Source: UBA2108 sp002713215
Lineage (GTDB): Bacteria; Bacteroidota; Bacteroidia; Flavobacteriales_G; Salibacteraceae
Reading direction: 5' to 3'
Assembly: GCA_937891015.1 (NCBI GenBank)
Contig: CALAPY010000019.1
Span: forward strand, 1 to 64,000
DNA: 64,000 nucleotides
How positions within the stretch are numbered: the stretch's first letter is position 1; every line of letters starts with the position of its first letter. The translations under genes were made by a program, and so were the position numbers. This document shows, piece by piece, positions 35,221 to 44,283 of this stretch. The notes beneath the pieces were generated by a model. It had not been told where the DNA came from and searched no databases. It saw only the letters and a list, made by a program, of their open reading frames with translations.

Positions 35221-35929
35221 TGACGAAAGACTTGCAAGGCAAGAACTAAAATCACTACTGGCTAATCATAGTCAAATAGAAATAATAGCGGAGTTTGGAG
35301 ATCCGGAAGAAGCAATCAAAGGCATTACGGAACTAAACCCTGATTTGCTTTTCCTTGACATTCAAATGCCAGGAAAAACAGGCTTTGAACTATTAGAAGA
35401 GCTAGAGCATTCTCCACATGTCATTTTTGTTACCGCATATGACGAATTTGCAATTAAAGCATTTGAAGTTAACGCTATGGATTATATCCTCAAACCAGTG
35501 GAGGAAGAGCGATTGACGCTGGCATTAAACAACAGCATTAAGTTTATCGAGGATGAAAAAGAATCAGAAGCCAAACATCAGGACAGCGTTCAATTAACTG
35601 GAGACGATCAGGTTTTCATTAAAGATGGAGAAAAGTGCTGGTTTGTTCACCTGAGGGACGTTCGCTACTTTGAATCGATAGGTAACTATGTAAGGGTATT
35701 CTTCAACGGAAATAAGCCACTTATATTGAGGTCTCTTAACAACCTGGATAAGCGATTGGACGACAAAGAATTCTTCCGTGCCAATCGAAAACACATCATT
35801 AATTTGAAGTGGATCGCGAAAATTGAAACCTGGTTTAACGGAGGTTTACAAGTAGAATTAAAAGACGGTGAAAAAATTGAAATTTCCCGTCGCCAGGCGG
35901 CCAAACTAAAAGATAGAATGAGCTTATAG
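35195..35929 (+). CDS. LytTR-family response regulator
   Basis: A 244-residue DNA-binding response regulator. Residues 1-120 are a receiver domain (VDDERLARQEL, phosphoacceptor D55 in LLFLDIQMPG, conserved Thr/Ala in FVTAYDEFAIKAFEVNAMDYILKPV). Residues of about 140-244 are a LytTR domain (KDGEKCWFVHLRDVRYFESIGNYVRVFF, LRSLNNLDKRLDDKEFFRANRKHIINLKWI), a beta-type DNA-binding fold that contacts direct repeats. It is translationally coupled to the kinase gene upstream. Target promoters cannot be named from this window. Confidence 0.95.
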   Translation: MKLKTIIVDDERLARQELKSLLANHSQIEIIAEFGDPEEAIKGITELNPDLLFLDIQMPGKTGFELLEELEHSPHVIFVTAYDEFAIKAFEVNAMDYILKPVEEERLTLALNNSIKFIEDEKESEAKHQDSVQLTGDDQVFIKDGEKCWFVHLRDVRYFESIGNYVRVFFNGNKPLILRSLNNLDKRLDDKEFFRANRKHIINLKWIAKIETWFNGGLQVELKDGEKIEISRRQAAKLKDRMSL

Positions 35930-35946
35930 GGTGTAGATCGAAATGC

Positions 35947-35954
35947 TACTTTTG
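35947..35954 (+). promoter_or_regulatory. Bacteroidota -7 box TACTTTTG upstream of smpB
   Basis: A perfect TAnnTTTG box located 22 bases before the TTG start of smpB, in the 47-base gap after the LytTR gene. It suggests smpB has its own transcript. Confidence 0.55.
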
Positions 35955-35976
35955 GCAAAAAGTAAAACACCCTGTT

Positions 35977-36441
35977 TTGGCAAGCAAACGATTTGCAAAC
36001 GACATAAGAATCAAAAATAAAAGGGCTCGGTTCGAGTACCAGTTATTTGATCAATATATAGCTGGTATTCAACTAGAAGGTACCGAGATTAAGTCTATTC
36101 GAGAGGGTAAGGCAAACATCAATGATTCGTTTGTATCGGAGAGGAATGGTGAAATGTTTGTTAGAAACATGTACATCGCCGAATACGATCAGGGAACCCA
36201 TAACAACCATGAACCAAGAAGAGATCGCCGATTGTTGTTGAATAAAAGGGAAATCAAAAAAATAACCAAACATCTAATTCTTAAAGGTCAGTCTGCTATA
36301 CCAACTTTGTTATTCATCAATGAAAAAGGATTGGCAAAACTTGAATTTTATACGGCGCAAGGAAAAAAATTGCACGACAAAAGAGAAGACATTAAGAAAC
36401 GAGATGTAGAGCGAAACCTCAGCCGGAACAACGATTACTAG
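35977..36441 (+). CDS. smpB: SsrA-binding protein SmpB
   Basis: A 154-residue protein that brings tmRNA to stalled ribosomes for trans-translation. The OB-fold core is evident: IRIKNKRARFEYQLFDQYIAGIQLEGTEIKSIREGKANINDSFV, then FVRNMYIAEYDQGT, RRDRRLLLNKREIKKI and the basic C-terminal tail KLHDKREDIKKRDVERNLSR. The start is TTG at 35977, fixing the expected MASKRFANDIRIKNKRA N-terminus. No ssrA gene is recognised in the window. Confidence 0.95.
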   Translation: MASKRFANDIRIKNKRARFEYQLFDQYIAGIQLEGTEIKSIREGKANINDSFVSERNGEMFVRNMYIAEYDQGTHNNHEPRRDRRLLLNKREIKKITKHLILKGQSAIPTLLFINEKGLAKLEFYTAQGKKLHDKREDIKKRDVERNLSRNNDY

Positions 36442-36502
36442 CATTTCTTTTCACTCCATCAACTGCTAAAATTAAGCTGTTATTAAACTTTCTCGTGCTT
36501 TC

Positions 36503-36533
36503 TTTGCCCGAGTAGTTCACTTGTTTATATTTG
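36503..36533 (+). promoter_or_regulatory. Promoter TTTG-N19-TATATTTG
   Basis: A full match to the Bacteroidota consensus: TTTG at 36503-36506, a 19-base spacer, and TATATTTG at 36526-36533. The ABC transporter ATG at 36571 follows after 37 bases. Confidence 0.75.
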
Positions 36534-36570
36534 ATTGCGCTAAAAAAAGTGGCCACCCCGACTTAAAAGA

Positions 36571-39500
36571 ATGAGTGAAGAACTTCTGAAGGCATTGATG
36601 AAATTGTTTGCGTTAGCTTCTGACGTAGACGATTTAAACCATCAGAGTCGTGTAATTGTAGAAAACTATTTAAAGCAGGAACTAAACGCTCAGCTTGTTC
36701 CAACATACGTTGAGTTATACGACAAATACATTCAGGAAATTCATCATGGAAACCAATCCAGCGAAGAAGCTTTAAGTACAGAAAACGTTAAGGAAGTTTG
36801 TACCAAGATCAATACGGTTCTTGAGCAAAGACAAAAGATTGTAATTCTCATTCGCTTGCTTGAATACATTCTCGCAGATGAAAATGTATCGGAACACGAA
36901 TTTCAATTTCTGTTAACTTCCGCCAAGGTCTTTAACATTCCAGTCGATGAATTTGAGAATTGCCTGAAATTCATTGAAGCCGATTCCAGTAACATTCCTG
37001 ACCTGGAAACGGTTTTGGTCATTGATTCCAAGGAAGCAACATCCCTGAAGAAGGTTAAACATCTTCAAAAAGAAGGAGTTGAAGGGGTTATTACCGTTCT
37101 GAAGTTTCCAAGCGTAGACATGTTCTTGCTACGCCATTTTGGTGAAGGTAACTTAATTCTAAACGGACAAATCATTTTTAAGGAACGAGCTTACATATTA
37201 ACTGGTGGAAGTTCGCTAAGAGGGAACAACTTAAATCCAATATTCTATAGTGATATAGTTTCTTCATTCCTGGTAAGAGAAGAAAAAGAAAAGATCGTTT
37301 TTAAGGCCAGCGATATAGAATACCGATTCAGAACAGGTAACATTGGAATGCAACCTTTCAAAATGTGCGAGGAAAATGGTCGCCTTATTGGAATAATGGG
37401 TGGTAGTGGTGCCGGTAAATCTACATTACTAAATATTCTTAATGGTAATTATGTTCCTAATAAAGGACAGGTAACCATTAACGGCATAAACATATACACT
37501 GACAAGGATAAAATTGAAGGAGTAATTGGTTATGTATCGCAGGACGATCTATTAATTGAAGAATTAACCGTTTTTCAAAACCTGTACTACAACTCCAAAT
37601 TAATCTTTGGCAAAAAATCCAATGAAGAAATAACCACGCTGGTTATGGATTTATTGGAGAGTCTTGGACTTAAGGATACCGCTGGCTTAAAAGTGGGTAG
37701 TCCCATGGATAAGTACATTAGTGGTGGTCAGCGAAAAAGGCTCAATATTGCGCTTGAATTAATTCGTGAACCTTCGCTTCTTTTTGTTGATGAGCCTACG
37801 AGCGGACTGTCTTCCAGAGATTCTCAAAACATAATGGACCTCCTTAAAGAGCTTTCTCTTAAAGGTAAACTTATTTATGTTGTTATTCACCAGCCAAGTT
37901 CAGACATATTTAAAATGTTTGACAAACTCATCATTTTGGATGTTGGTGGTTATGTGGTTTATAACGGTAATCCGGTTGAAGGTATCAAATACTTTAAAAG
38001 GGCTGCCAAATATGCCAATGCGGACAATGATGATCCCTCCGGCAATGTTAACCCCGAGGTCATTTTTAACATCATTGATCAAAAGGTTATCGACGAATAC
38101 GGTAACCTTACTCATAACCGAAAAGTTTCGCCGGAGCAATGGTTCCAGCTTTATAACGAGAACATTGATAGCAAGGTAAAGATGGTTGAGGACCCTCCGC
38201 AGGCTCCTGAAGTTGATTTTAACCTAGCCAATGTTTTTTCTCAGTTTAAAACTTTTGTTACCCGGGATATTCTTTCCAAGCTTACAAACCGCCAGTACCT
38301 TTTAATTAACTTACTTGAAGCTCCGGTTTTAGCCTTAATTCTTTCGTATTTCGTTAGGTATTACCCATTTGCACATACCGATCAGGAGTATATTTTCCTC
38401 GAGAACGAGAACATTCCGGTTTATCTGTTTATGGCAGTGGTAGTCTCCCTGTTTATCGGGTTAACGGTAGCGGCTGAAGAAATTATTCGGGACCAGAAAA
38501 TCCGTAAAAGAGAACAATTTTTGAATCTTAACAGAGGGGCCTACCTGATTAGCAAGATTCTAATCATGTTCCTTATTTCAGCCATTCAAACTACTTCATT
38601 TCTCTTGGTAGGTAATAGCATACTCCATGTAGACGGTATGTTTGGCTCCTATTTTATAGTATTGTTTACGTCGGCCTGTTTTGCCAATGTTCTGGGATTA
38701 AACATCTCAGCAAGTTTCAATTCGGCGGTGACCATTTACATACTTATTCCGTTCATTATTATTCCACAACTTATTTTTAGTGGAGTACTCGTTAAGTTTG
38801 ATAAATTAAACCCATCCATTTCTTCTAAAACAGTAGTTCCAATGATTGGAGAGGTTATGGCGTCGAGATGGGCGTTTGAAGCCCTGGCTGTCAATCAGTT
38901 TATCAATAACAAATTCGAAAGACACCTGTATGCTCATGAGAAGACGCTTTCCATGGCTAACTATAAAAAGGTGTATTGGATCCCTGAGTTGGAGTCAAAA
39001 GTTAGTCTTCTTGAAAACTCATACAAAGACCCTGAACGAACGGAAGAGGTTCAAACCACACTGGATTTGGTTAGAAATGAAGTTACCAAACAGAACAAAA
39101 CTTATCCAAAACTGGCCTACCAGAATATGGAAGAACTAAGTTCAATTGGCAGCTTAAGTGCACAGGTATTTGGCAACCTAAGAGATTTTCTTCGTCTTCA
39201 GCGTACCTTCTACAACAAGCTATACAATAAGACCCTAGACGATAAGGATGAAGTGATAAGCCATTTGCGTAAGAGTGACGAGTTTGACTTTGGTGAGCTT
39301 AAAATGAAGTATAGAAACAACTCGCTGGCTGACCTGGTAACGAATAAAAATGAACTTTCCAAGATCGAAACAATTAAGAACAACTTTGTTCAACTTGAAG
39401 ATCCTATTTATAGGGACAGTCAGAGTTTAAGGGGCCATTTTTATGCACCAAGGAAAAGAGTTTTTGGTAAGTATTTCGATACCCTATGGGTTAATGTATG

Positions 39501-39588
39501 TGTCATTTGGTTTATGACAATACTACTGGTGATTACCCTGTTTTTAGACGCTTTCAGGAAGTTTATTAACTTGTTTGACAAGAAATAG
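36571..39588 (+). CDS. Large ABC transporter ATPase-permease (ABCG-like) with helical N-terminal domain
   Basis: A 1005-residue half-transporter. Residues 1-130 are helical and TerB-like (KALMKLFALASDVDDLNHQS... RQKIVILIRLLEYILADENVSEHEFQFLLTSAKV). Residues of about 170-250 are a beta-rich region of FHA-like spacing. The ATPase covers about 255-480: Walker A GIMGGSGAGKST, Q-loop YVSQDDLL, signature YISGGQRKRLNIA and Walker B LLFVDEPTSGLSSRDS. Residues of about 575-800 hold membrane spans of the ABC-2 type, followed by a 150-residue charged cytoplasmic loop (about 780-950) and a final membrane helix near the C-terminus. The ATPase-before-permease order matches eukaryotic ABCG proteins. The substrate is unknown. 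Confidence 0.88.
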   Translation: MSEELLKALMKLFALASDVDDLNHQSRVIVENYLKQELNAQLVPTYVELYDKYIQEIHHGNQSSEEALSTENVKEVCTKINTVLEQRQKIVILIRLLEYILADENVSEHEFQFLLTSAKVFNIPVDEFENCLKFIEADSSNIPDLETVLVIDSKEATSLKKVKHLQKEGVEGVITVLKFPSVDMFLLRHFGEGNLILNGQIIFKERAYILTGGSSLRGNNLNPIFYSDIVSSFLVREEKEKIVFKASDIEYRFRTGNIGMQPFKMCEENGRLIGIMGGSGAGKSTLLNILNGNYVPNKGQVTINGINIYTDKDKIEGVIGYVSQDDLLIEELTVFQNLYYNSKLIFGKKSNEEITTLVMDLLESLGLKDTAGLKVGSPMDKYISGGQRKRLNIALELIREPSLLFVDEPTSGLSSRDSQNIMDLLKELSLKGKLIYVVIHQPSSDIFKMFDKLIILDVGGYVVYNGNPVEGIKYFKRAAKYANADNDDPSGNVNPEVIFNIIDQKVIDEYGNLTHNRKVSPEQWFQLYNENIDSKVKMVEDPPQAPEVDFNLANVFSQFKTFVTRDILSKLTNRQYLLINLLEAPVLALILSYFVRYYPFAHTDQEYIFLENENIPVYLFMAVVVSLFIGLTVAAEEIIRDQKIRKREQFLNLNRGAYLISKILIMFLISAIQTTSFLLVGNSILHVDGMFGSYFIVLFTSACFANVLGLNISASFNSAVTIYILIPFIIIPQLIFSGVLVKFDKLNPSISSKTVVPMIGEVMASRWAFEALAVNQFINNKFERHLYAHEKTLSMANYKKVYWIPELESKVSLLENSYKDPERTEEVQTTLDLVRNEVTKQNKTYPKLAYQNMEELSSIGSLSAQVFGNLRDFLRLQRTFYNKLYNKTLDDKDEVISHLRKSDEFDFGELKMKYRNNSLADLVTNKNELSKIETIKNNFVQLEDPIYRDSQSLRGHFYAPRKRVFGKYFDTLWVNVCVIWFMTILLVITLFLDAFRKFINLFDKK

Positions 39589-39609
39589 GCTCCCTTACTT
39601 CTAAACTTC

Positions 39610-40284
39610 TTATTTAAATTCCAGTTTTTTACGTTGAACAGAATTGTTAAGTTGTTTCAGAAATTCACTTCTGGAAATCAATTCGGCGCCTAACGATTCC
39701 AAGTGTTTTGTGTATACCTGGCAGTCGATAAGTCGTACTTCTAGTCCAAGCAGTCTCTTACACAGGTAATAAAGGGCTATTTTACTGGCATTGGAAACAG
39801 TCGAAAACATGGATTCACCAAAAAACACCTGCCCCATTCCAACACCATACAATCCACCAACCAACTTACTTTGATCATCCCATACTTCAACCGAATGACA
39901 CCAACCCATTTTATGTAATTCTAAATAGGCGGCTTTCATGTTTGATGTAATCCAGGTCCCCTCCTGCCCTTCCCTACTAATCGTTCCACAGCAGTCAACT
40001 ACTTTCTCGAATGCCTGGTTAAAGGTAACGGAGTACTTGTTTTGGTTAAGCACATTTCTAAAGCTCTTAGAGCGCTTAAAGTTGGCTGGATACAATACCA
40101 TTCGAGGGTTTGGACACCACCATAGTATTGGATCACCTTGATTAAACCACGGAAAAATCCCCTTCTGGTAGGCCGCCAACAACCAATCGGATTTTAAACT
40201 ACCCCCAACAGCCAGCAATCCTTCATCATCTGCTTCTTCCGGATTTGGAAATTCTGCTTTATTCTCTAAATAATAAATTGGCAA
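39610..40284 (-). CDS. aat: Leucyl/phenylalanyl-tRNA-protein transferase
   Basis: A 224-residue enzyme that adds Leu or Phe from charged tRNA to N-terminal Lys/Arg of proteins, marking them for ClpS/ClpAP degradation (N-degron pathway). Diagnostic motifs are FPNPEEADDEGLLAVGG near the start, YQKGIFPWFNQGDPILWWCPNPRMVL, and GGLYGVGMGQVFFGESMFS. It starts 10 bases downstream of the GAF/PAS sensor gene on the same strand, so the two are probably cotranscribed. Confidence 0.95.
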   Translation of the reverse strand: MPIYYLENKAEFPNPEEADDEGLLAVGGSLKSDWLLAAYQKGIFPWFNQGDPILWWCPNPRMVLYPANFKRSKSFRNVLNQNKYSVTFNQAFEKVVDCCGTISREGQEGTWITSNMKAAYLELHKMGWCHSVEVWDDQSKLVGGLYGVGMGQVFFGESMFSTVSNASKIALYYLCKRLLGLEVRLIDCQVYTKHLESLGAELISRSEFLKQLNNSVQRKKLEFK

Positions 40285-40293
40285 AACATCAAT

Positions 40294-42492
40294 TTAAGCC
40301 TGATCGGCTTGTTTCTGCTCCTGTTTTCGCTTGAAATTTTCTACTTGTTCAATCAGAACCGGATCGTCGTAGTAGCCCTTTTTAAGCGAACGGTTGATTT
40401 TCATGACCATCTCATCCAGCTCTTTTGTCGAGGTATCTAAGAACTTGATTATATCCATTTGATCTTCATCAAAATCATATTTTTTCAGTAGGTCAATCAA
40501 TCCCAAAATGTTGCAAACCGGTGCACGTAGCAGATGGGCATTTATAAAAGCGTACTCCATCAATTGTTTGTTTTGCTTTTCTAACTGACCCGTTCTTTCT
40601 TCCACCCTGGATTCCAGCGAATTGTTTATTCGAATAATCTCCTTTTTACTATCCTTTAATTTGACGTTCTGCTCCTCGATATGCTTTTGCTGATTTTTGA
40701 CCGTAGATATATCGTGCGCCATTGCCAATAAACGATATACCTCATCATTTTCGTTGCGAATGGGTAAAAAGGTTGCAGCTACCCAAATCTTGGTGCTCGG
40801 AAGAACAATTTGCAATTCATATTTACGGCTCACTCCCCGCAACAGACTCGACCAGAAATTATCGTACTCCAGATGTGTAAAGTGGTTGCTCCTCAACAAC
40901 AACGATTTAATGGAATAACGATAGGAGCCTTCCAAATCCTTTTTAGAAATTCCGGTGAGTTCCATGGTTCGCTCATTCATCCAGGTTATCTCCCCTTTCA
41001 AGTCATACTCAACAACCAAGTTGTGGTCGTTTATAGCATCAAGAACACTTCTCGATTCAGCTTGCTTTTTAGCCAAATCGACCTGCGTTGAGTTAAGATC
41101 GGCCAGGCTTTTCTCCAATTCCAATCGGCTTTTTTCAAGCGATTCGTTTTTCAACAATATCTGCTCCTTCTGAGATTCTATAAAATCATTCTTTTGAACG
41201 ATTTGAAGATGCTGCTTCCTAATTATTTCTGTTTCTGTTCTTAAGCGATTGGATGAGTACGATATAGTTAATATATCTGCCGATACCTTCGCCAGGTTAA
41301 TATCCTCCGGCGACCATTCTTTTTCAATTTCGGCTTGCTCACACATTACCACCCCATGCAATTGACCATCAACAAAATAAGGTGCACACAAAACCGATTT
41401 AATCTCCTCAGAAAAAACCGCCTTTGAATAAAACTTTCTGATTTTCAGGCTATCCATTCCCTGGTTAGCTACTATAATTTCATCGTTTTCCAGTGCTTCA
41501 GTGAAATATTCAAATTCACCTAAATCCAGTTTGTAACCATCGAAGTAGTTGTTTTTGATCCGGCTATAGAGTTTAACGCACTCCATTTCCCCATCTTCAA
41601 TTTTCCATATACTGGTTCTGCTTACATCGAGGGTTAAGGAGATTGTTCTGGCAATTTCTTCCAACGCACCGGTAATAATTCCCTTCTGCACAAATTCACT
41701 CTTTGCCAATTGCAGCATAATATACCCGTGCTCGGCCAGTGTCTTGTTCCTCGCCTGCATGGCAACCGACTGGTCTTCAATTACCGATTTTTGTTCTTCG
41801 AGTACCTGTTGGGTTTGGTTTAGATCCTCGTTTCGTTGATGAATTTCCTCGTTTTTCCGTTGCAGGGCTTCATTGGCTACAATCAATTCGTCCTGAAACT
41901 TGCGGGTCATTCGCTGATAAAACACAAATGCACCTATAATAATAAGGAGCAGGTATACCTGGGGAATCTTGCTATGAAAAAACTCGGACTGGGTACCAAG
42001 AACTTCCGAACTTGCTACATAGGTTTGAAGAAACACGTCGTAGGTAGCAACCACCAACACATTCATTAGCAGGCTAAAGACAAACCAGCCCTTTTCGTTG
42101 TGGTAGTTAAACAGCATAAGCGGTAATACGCTTAATGATACGGTGGTAAAAGCAAGTCCCTGAAAATTTCCCAAATCAATGTTGCCATACAAGATGGGCG
42201 GCAATATCAAAAGCATATTGGGCAAAACACTCAACAACAATCGACTGAAATTGATCAGGTTGAAATGATTGAAAATAGGAATGGAAATCAGGAGAAAGAA
42301 GAGAACCGAAAGGCTCGCAACTATAGAATGGTTCTGGTTTACATAATTGAGGTAGAATACTCCAATGGTTATTGGAATTAGGATAACACTGATCTGATTA
42401 CTCAGTATTACTTCCTTCCGGGTTAAACCAGCCAAATGCCCTTCTATACCCGAATAGGAGACATTTTTCCATATGTTTTTAAGTGTAGTCAA
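40294..42492 (-). CDS. Membrane GAF/PAS sensor with DHp-like helix but no ATPase domain
   Basis: A 732-residue signalling protein starting with TTG. Six membrane helices (about residues 30-195) are followed by a coiled coil, a GAF domain (about 265-420: LEEIARTISLTLDVSRTSIWKIED... VVMCEQAEIEKEWSPEDINLAK), a second coiled coil, a PAS/PAC unit (about 480-600: VLDAINDHNLVVEYDLKGEITWMNERTMELTGI) and a third coiled coil. The C-terminus has a histidine-kinase dimerisation helix, LMEYAFINAHLLRAPVCNILGLIDLL, with His near residue 649. The protein then ends; no N, G1 or G2 box follows. It may be a phosphotransfer or scaffold protein needing a separate kinase. It is first in an operon with aat. Confidence 0.85.
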   Translation of the reverse strand: MTTLKNIWKNVSYSGIEGHLAGLTRKEVILSNQISVILIPITIGVFYLNYVNQNHSIVASLSVLFFLLISIPIFNHFNLINFSRLLLSVLPNMLLILPPILYGNIDLGNFQGLAFTTVSLSVLPLMLFNYHNEKGWFVFSLLMNVLVVATYDVFLQTYVASSEVLGTQSEFFHSKIPQVYLLLIIIGAFVFYQRMTRKFQDELIVANEALQRKNEEIHQRNEDLNQTQQVLEEQKSVIEDQSVAMQARNKTLAEHGYIMLQLAKSEFVQKGIITGALEEIARTISLTLDVSRTSIWKIEDGEMECVKLYSRIKNNYFDGYKLDLGEFEYFTEALENDEIIVANQGMDSLKIRKFYSKAVFSEEIKSVLCAPYFVDGQLHGVVMCEQAEIEKEWSPEDINLAKVSADILTISYSSNRLRTETEIIRKQHLQIVQKNDFIESQKEQILLKNESLEKSRLELEKSLADLNSTQVDLAKKQAESRSVLDAINDHNLVVEYDLKGEITWMNERTMELTGISKKDLEGSYRYSIKSLLLRSNHFTHLEYDNFWSSLLRGVSRKYELQIVLPSTKIWVAATFLPIRNENDEVYRLLAMAHDISTVKNQQKHIEEQNVKLKDSKKEIIRINNSLESRVEERTGQLEKQNKQLMEYAFINAHLLRAPVCNILGLIDLLKKYDFDEDQMDIIKFLDTSTKELDEMVMKINRSLKKGYYDDPVLIEQVENFKRKQEQKQADQA

Positions 42493-42576
42493 AGCAAATG
42501 ACAGACACCTGCAAATTAATAATGTTGTTTTCCTGAGATGTTGGCCAGCTAAAAAGTTATTAGCAATGAAATGTGA

Positions 42577-44193
42577 TTATAATGGAAAGTAAAAATCCTG
42601 CTTTTCGTCGGTAAATTTAAAGTCCATAACCCGCGGCCAACGCCGATCTTCGCATTCCGATTCCCATTGGTCTAATTCTAGCATAAGTTCTTCTACCACC
42701 TTGGGCTTTTGATCAAAAAGATTATCCGATTCATAGTTGTTTCTACTGAGATTGTATAAAACACGTGCTCCTCCCAATCGGTCTTCAATCAGCTTCCAGT
42801 CTCCTTTTCGGATTGACCTCAAATAGTCAGATCGCCAGCATATTTTATCGTGAGCTTGCTGTTTTCGATCACCCTTGAGAATTGGAAGTAGATTTACCCC
42901 ATCGTATTTTCTGTCTTGCATTAAGGGGATATCCAATAAACCCAACATGGTAGAATATATGTCGGTTGAAACCACCGGATGATTATAATCTATACTGTCC
43001 TCAAGCTTTCCCTCCCACTTCATTGAAAACGGAACATTTAACCCTCCTTCGAAATGGGTGAGTTTGCCTCCTTTAAGCGGAGCATTATCGGTTGCTGTTG
43101 TGTAGGTAGCCCCTCCATTATCACTCAAAAAGACGATTAAAGTGTTTTCCTCAATTCCCTGATCTTTTACCTTTTGGTTGATTCTACCTACAGCGTCATC
43201 CAGGTTTTTTATCATGGCGTAGTAAATTCTCTTGTGAGGGTCTTCTATATGTGAATACATATTGTAGTACTTCTTCTGAGCCTGAAACGGTGTATGAGGA
43301 GCATTGAACGAAACGTAAAGAAAAAATGAGGTATCCCTGTTGGTTTCAATAAAGGCTTCTGCCTCTTCAGCAATGCGATCCGTCAAATAGCCTTCTTCAT
43401 CGTACGGCATATCGTTCTTACGAATAGCACAGGTTCCACTTCTACCCTTTTCCCAAATAAACGGATCAGAGAAATCAGGACAGCTTTGATTCACAATCTC
43501 TTCTGATTCCAGGTCTTCATGGTACAAACTGAAAGCTTCGTAAAACCCATATTGATAATCAAATCCACGGTTGATTGGAATGCTGGTTTCGCTGTACCCC
43601 AAATGCCATTTTCCCAATACGCCTGTTCGGTATCCTACCTTATGCAGAACTTCACTTAGCATTACTTCTTCTACCGGAATTCCCTGTTTTTCCATGTCTT
43701 CTTCGTAAGGTACAGAAGCTTCGTCAGCCACCAACCACGAATCGGTTGCCAGGAAATACTTAAAGAACGATTTTTCGAGCCAGTTTCTGGGATATCGCTC
43801 ATGAATGTTGTTTTCGTATCCAAATCGCGATTGATTTCTACCGGTTAACAATCCGGCTCGGGAAGGGCTGCAAATGGGATTGGTAACATATCCCTCTGTA
43901 AACCGAATTCCTTCCATAGCCAGTTTGTCAATCTCGGGAGTTTGCATGGTTGTTCCTCCATAGGTAGATACATCCATTTTCCCTAGGTCATCTGCCATAA
44001 TGATTATTAAGTTGGGTCGGTTTACAGAATCTGGTAGTTGAAGTTTCTTTAGGTATTCATGTTTTGCTTGAAGCTTTTCGGGATAAGACACCATACTCCA
44101 TTCGGAGGAGGTTAAAGGTTTAAGTGAAAAAAAAGCAAAAATCAAGAATAGACCTACCGGCACCAAGAACTTCCATTTCTTTCTCAAAAGCAT
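42577..44193 (-). CDS. Sulfatase (arylsulfatase family)
   Basis: A 538-residue type I sulfatase that hydrolyses sulfate esters. The formylglycine site is NPICSPSRAGLLTGR, with C108 as the residue oxidised by a maturase (C-x-P-S-R). Metal-binding residues are in IIMADDLGKMD near the N-terminus and FLSDNGGATY further on. An N-terminal hydrophobic segment (KWKFLVPVGLFLIFAFFSL) targets it to the periplasm or anchors it in the membrane. It is isolated: no formylglycine maturase, SusC/SusD pair or glycoside hydrolase is adjacent, so the substrate is unknown. Confidence 0.92.
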   Translation of the reverse strand: MLLRKKWKFLVPVGLFLIFAFFSLKPLTSSEWSMVSYPEKLQAKHEYLKKLQLPDSVNRPNLIIIMADDLGKMDVSTYGGTTMQTPEIDKLAMEGIRFTEGYVTNPICSPSRAGLLTGRNQSRFGYENNIHERYPRNWLEKSFFKYFLATDSWLVADEASVPYEEDMEKQGIPVEEVMLSEVLHKVGYRTGVLGKWHLGYSETSIPINRGFDYQYGFYEAFSLYHEDLESEEIVNQSCPDFSDPFIWEKGRSGTCAIRKNDMPYDEEGYLTDRIAEEAEAFIETNRDTSFFLYVSFNAPHTPFQAQKKYYNMYSHIEDPHKRIYYAMIKNLDDAVGRINQKVKDQGIEENTLIVFLSDNGGATYTTATDNAPLKGGKLTHFEGGLNVPFSMKWEGKLEDSIDYNHPVVSTDIYSTMLGLLDIPLMQDRKYDGVNLLPILKGDRKQQAHDKICWRSDYLRSIRKGDWKLIEDRLGGARVLYNLSRNNYESDNLFDQKPKVVEELMLELDQWESECEDRRWPRVMDFKFTDEKQDFYFPL

Positions 44194-44263
44194 AATGCAA
44201 ATAAAGTGATTGCATGATTATGAGTATAAAATATATGGGCAAGTTTGACCAACAGGTGATTAA

Positions 44264-44283
44264 TACCGGTTTTAAAACCGGTA
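44264..44283. terminator. Perfect 20-base palindrome at the end of the barrel-like gene
   Basis: TACCGGTTTT followed directly by AAAACCGGTA is a perfect palindrome overlapping the last codons and stop of the minus-strand gene ending at 44272. In RNA it folds as an 8-pair stem with a 4-base loop. It could end transcription before the sulfatase gene or be a protein-binding site. Confidence 0.45.
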
